Source of the DNA: Heterotrichella gracilis
Lineage: Eukaryota > Sar > Xanthophyceae > Tribonematales > Xanthonemataceae
Length of the DNA: 48,291 bases
Direction: 5' to 3'
NCBI GenBank assembly: GCA_032358255.1
Contig: JAULBX010026408.1
Span: 1-48,291, forward strand
The notes under the pieces are model-generated. The model was not told where the DNA came from and did not search any database. It worked only from the letters and a program-made list of their open reading frames with translations. Position numbers and translations under genes: made by a program. Shown piece after piece: positions 11,269-22,873 of the stretch. The first letter of the stretch is position 1. Every line of letters starts with the position of its first letter.

Positions 11269-13961
11269 CTAAGCTCCTTGAGATGCCTTGCTGGCTTCCT
11301 CAGGGTTATACTGAGAGACGATAGCGTTGGTGGTGGTGGCGAATAGCAGTGTGGTGGCTGCAGCTGTGTTGGACGCCGACCCTCCCCACCCTGTCTCTGG
11401 GTTGGTGCTCCCGCTAACCGACTGCTGCAGCGCCTCGTGTGAGTCCACAGCCACGAGGATCCCTGGTGGCGGTGGGGAGTCTGGTGGCGGTGGTGGTGTG
11501 AGCAACACGCGGCGGGTACTCAGCGTGTGCACCACGGGTGTTGGTGTTGGTGCGGCGTCGGGTGATTCTGGGGATGGAGACGGGGATGGGCTGGGCTGCT
11601 CTGGAGGTGGTGGGGAGGGCTGTTCTTGTGGGGGTGATGCTTCTTCTGCTGGCGGTAAGTGGTGGTGGGGAGGTGGCGGGGATGGGTCCTGTGGTGGTGG
11701 GGAGTCTGGCGGTGGTGATGCTCTTCGTGGTGGTGGTGGTGAGGGGTTTTCTGGCGGTGGGGAGTCTGGGGGTGGCGACGCCCGCCTGGGGGGTGGTGGG
11801 GAGTCGGGTGGTGGCGAAGCCCTCCGTGGCGGTGGTGGTGAGGGGTTTTCTGGTGGTGGGGAGTCTGGCGGTGGCGACTCCCGCCTGGGCGGCGGTGGCG
11901 AGGGGTGCTCTGGCGGTGGTGGCGATTGGCGCTTGGGCGGTGGGGGTGAGGGTTCCTCAGGTGGTGGGGATGCCCGCCTTGGCGGTGGGGATGGGTCAGG
12001 GCTGGGTGTGGGTGTGGGTGTCTCGGAGGTGGATTTGGACCCATCAGATGACCCAAAGTTGACGCCGGTGCTGATCCGTCGCCCCGCGTCGCCTGTTGAT
12101 GTCACCACATTTTCCAGAACCACACTGTCCCCATTTTCAGTCACCAGTTTGAAGGACAGGGGTCCCGAGGGGCTGCTGCCGGTCTCAAAGGAGGCGCCAT
12201 AGGTGTTGTCCAGCTGCTTCCACTCCCCACCTGAGCCCTTCACGTGCGCGCTCTTCACACTGCCTTGGCCCTTGAGGTCCTGTAAGGGCACACGGTGTGG
12301 GTTGACCAATCAGGTTGGGTGTTGGGCTGCACCCACAGGTTGCTGGCAAGGCGCATGGCACCACACTGAATGGTCCACCGAGTTAAACAATGCGCACTGA
12401 TTGATGGTATTAGATCTTCCTGGCAATTGTTAACAGCTGCTTACGGTAGGCATTTCTTTCCAGTTTTGCAGAGCAATGGCAAAGACATGGCATGCCCTTA
12501 TGCTTAAAATCAGCAGTATTAATACGGCTGATATAGATTGCGGGACATCTAACCCCCGCCATGCTGCAGGCACCCACCTCAAAAAACACCTTGAGCCACA
12601 TCCCATCCCCTTTCCACTCGTACAAGTACACCGTTATCCCCCCTGGCGGCTCGCACTGTACCCGGCGGTACATGATTTGTATCTGGCCGTTGTGGTAGGG
12701 GTTGTTGATCATGGCTTGGGCGTTGAAATTCAAGTCTATGTGATCCTCGGAACATTCTGGACACTGGTCAGTGATTTGGATGATGACGGCTCCCTGGGGA
12801 CCGGTGCAGGATCCCTGCATTTGGAAGGGTTAGGGTTTAGGCTAGGTTTCTGGCAGTCTTGGGCAGAAGCAGGGGTGAGTTGTACCACAAGGCATGGTGG
12901 TAGGTCTACTGTGCTTGGTGATGGTGGGCCAGCAGGGGGTGTGTGGGGTGCGTATCAGTGGTCACGCCGCACTTATGGTGGTGGGTGGTGGTGGCCAATG
13001 AACCGACGGTGGCAACAGCTGTTCCCACAGTGGTATGCACACACATGTGGGAGCCTGTGAGCAGTTGTGGCCATGCAGGCCGGAATGAAATACCATGGAT
13101 AAGTAATGGTGTGAAGCATTACCTGGTTCTTGTCTACGCACACCACCTCGAAACACATTCTGCACAGCATCAATTATAAGGGGTCAGAAATGAGGTCCAG
13201 AGACTACACAACCACTAGTAGGCAAGGAAGGAGAGATTGTCCACTTCCAGCTGTAGGCCAGGAGCCAATAAGAGACACTTTGTAAGAAACTATTGGAAGC
13301 CTTCAACAAAAGGCATGTGTTCTATAGACTGGGGCGTGTTGCTGCAGTCCACAAATGGTGGGTCAGTGTTGTTGTGGGTCCCCCCATCACTAGCACAGCA
13401 GCCACGTACCCGCAACCCTCCACAGGGCCTGCGTTGAAGAATCTGTTCCTGGTTGACAGCGCGCCCACCATCCAGTTGGGCCACCTGGCCCTGTCGAGCA
13501 CGCCATAGCCACAGCTGCCCTGCAAACCCCACACAGCACGTTAAACACATGCAAGCTAGCCAGCGGGTTTGAGCACACCGTTCTGAATACGCGAGAAGTA
13601 CAGGGCGCGGTTCAAACTCGCGGCTGCCTGGAGAATACGGAAAGGCATAGGGTTCAAATGCGAGCCCTCCAGCTTGCAAGCCCGCCCACATATGTATGCA
13701 TGACTCAAGGGTGTCGCTCGAGCTGATGTCATCAACACACTGTGAACACCGATCGCCCACTGGCCCTGGCATACGTACCACAGAGGTTCCGAAGCTGGGT
13801 TTGTCGGGATCGTTGGGCGGGTTGTCGTAAAACCCTCCGTAGACGGTGGATTTGCCTGGAATCCAGTCGGAGAGGGGCTGGATTGCGTTCGCCAGTGGAG
13901 AGGCCAGCAGCACAGCCACATATGCGGCGAGTAGCGAAGACCTGATCATCGCAGTGCCCAC
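11269..13961 (-). CDS. Secreted expansin-like protein with Ser-Pro tail, paralogue B
   Basis: Exons: 13961-13779, 13519-13410, 13159-13123, 12814-12578 and 12279-11269, all GT-AG with matching phases, about 525 residues. The signal peptide is MIRSSLLAAYVAVLLASPL-like. The double-psi barrel carries STVYGGF, GSCGYGVLDR, CFEVVCVD, QITDQCPECSEDHIDLNF and MYRRVQCEPPGG. The second domain carries HVKGSGGEWKQLDNTYGASF. The tail has SPPPP/SPPPE blocks and, unlike A, ends in about 60 ordinary residues with a hydrophobic patch (AAATTLLFATTTNAIV). A role at the cell wall is expected from the family. B has an intron between KNQ and GSCTGP that A lacks, while A splits MKL/IND where B is continuous, so the duplication is not recent. 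An in-frame Met at 13949 is an alternative start. Confidence 0.87.
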
Positions 13962-14958
13962 AACCCAAAGATATAGCCTGCTGTGGTTGTATCAGTGAGC
14001 GGACCGCTTAGTTGCGTTATTTGCAGCCGTACAGTCCCGGGCTTTGAGCGTGCAAGTTGTCACGCCATTGTATGGGCATGGGGGTCGTACAGGACAGGCT
14101 ATCACCCACAAAGGCAGCCTCTATAGCTATTCACCGGCGGCACCACTGCCGTTTGGTTGTATGCGAACAACTACGTCTTATCGCAGCTCAGTTCGCCGCT
14201 ATATATCCAGCCTTTCGCAGCAGGGTTTCCTGTTCCCTGCAGCGAGGGGTGCAGCAGGCGGTTTGGAAGGGACGCAAAACTCCACCGTCCCCTTTGCAAA
14301 GGCAGTGCCCACGTGTACCATATGCTGCCACGCTGGCAGGGCAAAACCCTTTGCACGGTTCCACCTGGCCGCAAAAACTCTTGTTGGTTCATGGCATCGG
14401 CGTGCGCACTCGTTTGGCTGCTTTTGGCAAGGCGGGGCTTTGATCGCAGCAAAGACGTTGTCTTTGTAAAGCCTGCAGAACCGAGGCTATGTTACCGTGT
14501 TTGTGTGGCATACCGGGTAGTCAATTTGCCCGCGAGGACATGCATTGTGGACAAAGCTGTTCCTCGAAAACCCATTAGTTCAAGAAAAAGCAACGCCTAA
14601 TTGCAAGTGACTGATTAACACAAGATATACGCTGTTTAAGTGGCAGAAGGACCACTCCAAGCCTCCTTTTGGCAACCTTATTAGTCCATTTGCCCACTGG
14701 GTACAACGCATCGTGCTTGGGGAATAATACGACATTTATCCATGCACTCTAATTGTACTGTACCGGGACGTTCCTTCGCAGCCACGATCTTTCTACACCC
14801 ATCTGCATCGCTTGAAGAGTACCGACACCTCTGAGCAACAACTTTTTGGCGCCATCTGCTGATGGTCTTTTAACCCTGCAAGGCCCAAACTCCAGCAGGC
14901 CACCCCACAAGCGGGCTTGACACAGCACAAACCATGCCGCTTTGAAGCAGTGGGTGCC
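13962..14958. promoter_or_regulatory. Shared upstream region of expansin B (-) and ion channel (+)
   Basis: The start codons of two divergent genes are about 1 kb apart, so both promoters should lie here. I see no clear conserved element. Open frames of 90-150 codons on the plus strand at 14044-14600 have no recognisable domain and lie in several frames at once, so I do not call genes. Confidence 0.4.
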
Positions 14959-17900
14959 ATGAGGTCTGCGTTTCAGACCGTCAACAGCCTCCCCAGCTGT
15001 TCCTATCCCAGCATCGCCCACCCAGGCCCATTACCTGGTACATCCTTCAAGCCACGATGCCGGGTTTCAAGCGGGTGTTTGAACAGCTCAAAGCAGCTCC
15101 GTTGGGCCCCTCCAGGCAGGACACGACTGGTGGCACGGAGGTCTACCTCTGCTGTTAAAGCAAAGGTGTCAGATAACGGGAGTGCCCTTGACCAGCCCAC
15201 ACAGTCACTGAGTGGGGCACAGGCGTACACTCCTGCGGACGCCTACAAACGGTGGGTAGAGCCAAGCTTCACCTACTGCTGTGTGGGAACTCATGGTTCA
15301 AAGATAGTGACCTGCCCTTGAGCCATTGACTGAAAGGATGAAGTTGCAGAGCTGTCCATAGTGTGTCTCACCATAGGTTAAACTTCACGGCTGTCCAGAA
15401 CACGCTTCCAGCGCTCCTTGCACTGCTGCAGGATAGCCAAGACAGCCTGGGAGGAGGGCCTGTCCTACGAAACCACTGCTCTGTCTGTCCCCCGCCAAGT
15501 GCGGCAGGCGCAGGAGGGCACCACCCTGAAGGCACCCAAGGAGCTCACTGACCTGACAACCAGGTGGTGGGACGGCTGGAGGGGCAGCTTCGGCCAGGTG
15601 GGTTGGTGAGGTAGTTCCTTGCTTTGCAGCAGGTTGGGGGTCAGTTTACGTGCAAGTCAGCAGCACAGCCGGGTTAGCAGCCAGCGTTTTGCACCCAAAA
15701 GCTCTATGCTGGCACTGTGCTTATCTGTCCCTCTTGCCCACCAGCAAGTATGGTGTGTCTCTGTCAGTGGTGTACCGGTACTACAACTGGTGCAAGGACG
15801 CCTTCGGTGACCTCATCCTCATCCATAAACCCTAAACCCTCACTCTCAAATCCTAAACCCTAACCTCGTTCAGGTTGCCTACCAGTACTACAACTGGTGC
15901 AAGGACGCCTTCAGCGACCTCACCCATGCCCTCAAACCCTCACCCTAAACCCTAAACACCTTGTTCAGGTGGCGCACCAGTACTGCAACTGGCGCAAGGA
16001 GGCCTTCAGCAACCTCATCGTCAAACCCTCGCCCTAAACCCTTAACATCTTCAGCCCTTGCCCCTAACCACCTCCTTCAGGTTGCCTACCAGTACTACAA
16101 CTGGCGCAAGGACGCCCTCAGCGACCTGACCCTCATCCTGATCATCAACGTGCTGTTCCTCACCCTGTGGACACTCATCAAGGTGGCGCTGGTGGACCCA
16201 CTGGAGGGGAACTCACTGCCAAAGCCGGTGGAGGAGCTGTGGAGGAGCCTGTACTCGGTGCGTGCAGCTATCCTCCTCACACCCTAAACAGCGTTCTTCT
16301 GCAAGCCTAGGTATCAGGTGCAGCTTGACTTCTCTCGCCCTCCTGTACCCCCTCTGCATGCCTCGCTGTACGGTGCTGGTACTCGGTGGGTGCAGCCATG
16401 TGGGGCAGGTGTTTAATACCTAGATTTCATGTGTGCTGGACTCCCTGCGCATGTGTGCATGCCGCATTGCCAAGCGTGATTTGTCAGTCTCTGCCACGCC
16501 ACACACTCGGTGCATGGTGGCTGGGAGGGTTATCGTACTGTGTGCAACCCCCCGCAGTTGCTCACGCTGTATTTCGGAACCCTAAACCCTCAACCAGGTT
16601 TGTGACATTTAACCTGTGCAACCATGCGCAGGTGCTGACGCTGTATTTCGGCGAGAACTTCCCTCTGCGCGAGGACGGGCTGATCAGCCAGGTGTATGCA
16701 CTCATGACCGCTGCTGTGGGCCTGGCATCTTTCGCGCTGGTGCTGGCGCTGGTGGAGCAGGTGGGGCAGGGGTTCTTACTTCTGTAAGGTTTAGGGTTCA
16801 GCAGGGTTTGCACAAGGGTTTTGGCTCAAAACATGCACTACACTGCGCACCACAGGAATTTCGCTTCAGTTGTTGGGTGTGATCCAACAGTATAGCCAGG
16901 TCAGCAGTCACCTGTGCACAGTGAAAGTACCATACGGTCAAGAAACGGCACGGTAGCCCTGCTCCCGGCTGCGGGGGTTGTGCTTGCTAGATATGGTCCA
17001 CCCCAATGCGAAGGAAGCAAGCCAACTGCATACAAACTCTACACAGAGACCAAGTGTGCGTTGGCCCCTATGCTCTTTACCCTAAAGCCAAAACCCCGTT
17101 GCTGCGCAGGTGGTGCTGGATGTGGTCCAGACCAACGTGAAGGAAGGGGGTCAAGTGTACGAGAAGGGGCACATTCTGGTGCTGGCATGGGGCGCATCGC
17201 GCAGGGACATCACCATGGTCTACAAAATACTGTCACAGGTGAGGGGCTGTATTAAAAACTACAGTATACCCTGAACTTTAAACCCTACACCCACCTGCAG
17301 GAATATCTCCTGGTGTACTGCCACGATGCGGCGGGCCACAAAACCCTGAAAGCCTGAAACAAAATATGCCACGGAGGCGGGGCTAAGGCTAGGGATACCC
17401 ATGGGGTGTGCAGGCAATGCATGGCCATGCAGATGCAAGTGCACATGAGTCGTGACATGTGGCATATGTGACTTGACATGTGGCTCCAAGAGGCCCTGTT
17501 TTCACAGTCCCTCACCCCCATCCCCACCCCGCGCACCTCATATTCCACCCCGTGCGCCTAAATCACCACCCTCCCCCTGTCCCAGCTGTGCCTCGCCTAC
17601 CGCAACGAGGGTGGACGTGTGATTGTGGTGCTGTGCACAGTGCCGAAGCTCGAAATGGAGGCAAACTTCAAGCAGGCCATGCCGCAGGACCAGAGATATG
17701 GGTCAACGTAAGGCTGTGTAGGGTCTGTAGGGTGTCGTCGAGGTTGCCATGGCCTTCTTTTTCACCTGCTTCTGCCGCCCCTTCCCCCCGCAGGCACCCA
17801 CTTCACTATTCTTACCTACTCTGCCAATTTGTGTTGTGTGGTGTGGTGTTTACTCCCTCCCTCTGCTCCCCTTGTGTTCCGCCAGCCCACCCCCCCGGTA

Positions 17901-20900
17901 GTGACTGACTTTCTCAAAATTTTTTTGGTGCCCCCCCTCCCCCATAATGTTGCTGAATTATTATGACTTTCCCCTTCTGCAGCTTTGTGTTCCGCCAGGG
18001 CTCCCCCCTTGTGGTTGCTGACCTGCGCATGGTGGCGGCCAGTGCGGCTGCGGCAACCATGATTGTGTCGGACGGGGCGCGCAACGGGGCGCAGGCGGAT
18101 GCGGAGGTGGGTGGATGAGCTTTAGGGGGGAGGGGGGCGGGCGCCTGTGGTGGGTGGTGGTGTGGCACGCGTCGTTGGAAGCTGCTGGTGTTGTTGGCTG
18201 CAATTCTGCCCCGGTGCACTGGCCATTGCATGCCCCCAAATCCTCCCCTCACACCCCCTACACCGTGTTACTAAAGACCTGCGGACTAAGAACATTCAGA
18301 AATGAGAATTTGGGCAACCCAGTCAATGCCCTCCTCACCAGCAAATTGCGATCATAAGAACAAATTGAATAATACCCCTTGCCGCCCCCCGCAGGCCATC
18401 CGCTGTGCTGTCCTCCTGGACGAGCTTGACTTCCCTGGCTTTGGATACCCCGACCCCCGCACAGGCCACATCATTGTGGAGGTGCGCGCTTTGACCAGCG
18501 TGGCCCTGCTGCAGTACGCATGCTCGCAGAGAATCATGGCGCTGCCCACGGGCCAGCTCAACGCGGCGCGCCTGGCAAGGTAATGGGTGCAAAGGCTCAA
18601 TAAATTACATGCTTAATAAAAACCTGTAAAATATTGTGCCCATCGGGCTTTAAGTCAGGAGCACTTCAATATATCACCATCTGTCCTCTTGTGCAAATTT
18701 CATGCTACATGATTCAAGATGTATAAGGCTTCTGAAACTATCCTATACCCACCATATGTAAATGGAAAATATTTACTGCACCAATGCGTCGTGTGGCACT
18801 GTGACCAGGTAGAATTTTCTTACCAGTACGGTAAAAGGCCAGCATACTCCTCAAAATTACTTGCCAGGGTAGCTGACTTGCCTGTTCCTGTGCAGGTACC
18901 TTGTGCACCCCGTGATGAGCGCTGTGAGCCAGCTGCTGTGGAACTTCCAGAGCCCAGCGCAGGGGTTCATGCAGGCATACCCGGAGCTGGTGGTGCGTGT
19001 AGGGTTTAGGATTCATGGTTTAGGGTTTAGGGTTTATGGTTCAGGGCTTCATGCAGGCGTACCCGAAGCTGGTGGTGCGTGTAGGGTTTAAGGTTCAGGG
19101 TCTAGGGTTTAGGGCTTCATGCAGGCGTACCTCCTCGTTTTGATGGTCAACCCTAAGACAAACCACTTGCACCAACATACGCACATGCACAAATCACCAC
19201 CATCCCAATCACCTACTACCCACCACCCACCGATACCCCCCCTTGCACCGCCAAAGCACTGCCTTTGGAGACCTCAAATTCTATTTCCCCAAAGCCACCG
19301 TCATTGGGGTGGTCAACCCTAGGACAAACCACTTGCACCCCCACCGCCCCCGGCACCCACTACCCATATTACCCACCACGCACTGACTCCCCCCTTTTCA
19401 CCTCCAGGGCACCGCCTTTGGGGACCTCCAGTTCCATTTCCCCGAAGCCACACTCATCGGGCTGGTCAACTCCGGGGCCAACCGCTGCCTGGTCAATCCC
19501 CCCAGGGACACGCTGGTGCAGGATGGGGATGAGATTGTGATGATGCGGCCCACCTGGTATCGGGAGGCAGATTTCCAGCCACTAGCCGTGCCCATGGCCT
19601 GCGACGCAGGTAGGGTTTAGGGTTTAGGGTGCAGGGTTTAGGGTTTGGGGCGAGGGCTGTGTAGGGTTTGGCAAGGGCTCCTTGGGAACCCTCTCGGGGA
19701 TATTGTAGTCTGGGGATGGGAGTGTGATGATGGGCCCCACGTGGTATCGAGAGGCCGACTTTCAGCCACTGGCGGTGCCCATGGCCTGCAATGCAGGTAG
19801 GGTCTAGGGTTTGGGGTGTAGGGTTTGGACGAGGGTTTGGCTAGGGTTTGCAAAGTGGAGGGAGCGTATGGAGCAGGGCTTGTACAGGTGTTGATCGTAG
19901 TGCAGGTATTGGGGGGATGTACTGCATGCAGCCGTTCCGTCTCGTGTAATGTACGATAACAGATGAGACACTTAATTAGCTGGCAACTGCAAGGTATTAT
20001 TTCTTTCTTACCCACCCCTTTCTTTCCCATCTGACAACACACACAGCTCACCAATCCCTTTCCCTTCTGTGCTTTGCACTACCGTCAAGGCCATTACGAC
20101 CCCACATATATCCTCTACCCCCTTGCAGGTATATGCAATCCCACAACTGTTTTTATCCTGCTTACCCCTTGCAGTTTATTCGGACCCAACTTATTCCTGT
20201 GCAATTTGCACCCCCCCCCTCCAGGTGATTGGGACCCCACCCAGTTTGTGCTGACGAGCCACGACGAGCACCCAGAGGGGATGGTATCATCAATCATAGG
20301 GGACGGGAGCATGGAGGGGATGGTATCATCAATCATAGGGGATGGGGGCATGGAGGCCACCCAAACTGATACAGGGAACGGATACCACATCAACATAGAA
20401 GGTAAAAGATTTGCAGAGCAAATGATGGAAGCCCTTTGCACTGGTGGGTTTGTACCATGTAGTAAATAGAAAAGCCCCAATGAAGGGTTTCCAGGCAACT
20501 TCCAGGCGAGGTGGTTTCCCAATCCCTGGGAGGCATGCCTTGGATGGTGGCTGCTGGTGCTCTTTTCCTACTTCTGAGGGGGGAATTGAAAACGAGGAAG
20601 GCCATATAACTTGACCTGGCTCTCGTTCCCAATTCCCCCCTCAGAAGTAGTACAAACAGAGCACCAACCAGGGGGGGTAATATGTGATGAGCCAGGGTGG
20701 CTCCCTCATGACAGCATCAAAATCCCTGTAAAACTGCCCAATAACGTGCTTGCACCCCGCCCCCGCCCCCCCCTCCAGGCGCCCCCACCACCGCCTCCCT
20801 GGACACCCTCCTCACCCCCTCCTCCACCCCCCTCACCGCCCCACAGCGCCTGCTCATCATCGGGTGGGGCGACCAGGGGTTCATGGCGGATCTGATGCGC

Positions 20901-22841
20901 GAGCTGGACCACGGCTATGGGGCGCTGCCACCTGGCAGCCAGGTGGACCTGTTCAACAACCACAAGGAGGGTAAGCGGTGCAGAAAGGGTTACCAAATGG
21001 AACTGAGCAACTTATTCAAATCTGCCCCCTGAAAATGATGAACTTACTCCATTATCGTAATTTTAATGTGGGAGCTGGACCATGGCTACGGGGCGCTGCC
21101 ACCTGGCAGCCAGGTGGACCTGTTCAACAACCACAAGGAGGGTAAGGGGTGCACTAAGGGTTAAATGGGCATACGCAAATAACTGTTTGAAATGGGCTTT
21201 GTTAACGGTACTTCACATTTGCCCCCAAGAAATGATAAAGCAATTCCATTTGGAAATAAAAATATTGTTAAATCTATAGATAGATCTGATCCCCACCTCC
21301 TTCCACCATCCCCAGTTGTGACCGCCACCCTTCACAACGCCTGCGTGTCTAGCTTGAACGTGCGCCACATAGCTGGCAACCCGCTGTCCCGCATGGACCT
21401 GGCCGAGCAGGTATCCCTCCAGGACTACAGCTCCGTCATCATTCTGTGTGACATAAGCTGGATGGACCCAGATATGGACGACACCAATGGGCTCAATCAG
21501 GTGGGTGCGGGAAACCCTAAACCCTAAATATTGTGTATGCAGCCACTAATATCTAAACCCTAAATATGGACGACTATTTAAGATCCCTCTATGGGTGGTG
21601 TCACGTGTGCTATCATCCTGTACGAAGGACAGCCTTGCGGGACCCTAATAATACCCTGGAGGTGGCTGGCAGCACACCCCTGTTAGTGTGCAGATTGTGT
21701 GAGGGCCCTCCCATTCCTCACAAGTATGGCCCTGCATGTTGCCGAGCGCAGAAAACATGCAAAACCCTCCCCCTACACCCAAATTCCCCCCTTGCAGGTT
21801 GGCGAGCGCAACGACATGCTGCGCATGGACTCTATGGCGCTCAGGGTGCAGCTCAACATACGCAGGACGCTGCAGGTGGGTGGGGGCGAAAAAGGGGCAG
21901 GGCTGCTGTCAGGAACATGACCAACCAATATAGAATAGAAATAGAATAATAATGTACCCGCCGCGGCTCAGAAAAACCATGGACTACACGCTGGGACAGG
22001 GGCAGCATCCCTGCAGCGGAGACCAATCTATATTTATTTCTTCCAATCGTCAGTCTTCTTCCCAAGGAACGTCCCATCCCCAGTGTCCATAGAAACGCTG
22101 TCGTGTGACAGTGCCACATGCTTGTGGTTGCAAGTGCAGTTGTGACATTCACGGCAATCATGAGATCCACACCATGTGCACGTTCCTGTGAGGAAAATCA
22201 CCAACCTTTTTTTTGTAAATCCCCATCCCAGGAGCGCTCCATCCCCGACGTGCACATCATCACAGAGAAGCTGTCCTATGACAGCGTCACGCGCTTTGAG
22301 GACCCCTCCCGCCTGCCATCCAAGGTCATGATTAACTTCATTTCATTCGCGGCAAAGATGATGACGCAGGTTGGTGGGCAATGGCGCTGTTTGAGATAAT
22401 ACAACCTGTTGGGGAGAATACAAAATGCACTATTGCGAATCTTTTCTCTAAAAGAATAGGAAAACATTGCACTCAATCCAAGCTCGTGGTCATCGCCACT
22501 CGGCGTTGTCCCCACACCAATCACCTCCCTCCCCTCATTCCCTTCATTGAGGCCCTTTCCTGCCGCAGATCTCCTGAAACCCCTAAATGAGTTCAATCTG
22601 TAACTTGGAAAGTACACATACTAAACAGTCTCGTCCTGAGATGTCTCCCTGCCCACTCTCCAGATCTCCTACAACCCGCGCATCCTGCAGCCCTACATGC
22701 AGCTGGGCAGAGCAAACCGCACCCTGGTGGTGGACATGGCCATGTTTGCGCGCAAGGGGGAGATGCTGACGTGGAACCAGATGCAGGTGGGTGTGCGGGT
22801 GTGGGGGGCAAAGAGTGGTGCTGGAGCTGGGGCGGTGGGCC

Positions 22842-22873
<32 letters not shown>

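Noticed and set aside
11327-12202. 291-codon Gly-rich plus-strand frame
   Set aside because: Antisense of the expansin B tail and second domain.
14044-14600. Three overlapping plus-strand open frames of 128-147 codons
   Set aside because: No similarity recognised and lying in the divergent promoter region.
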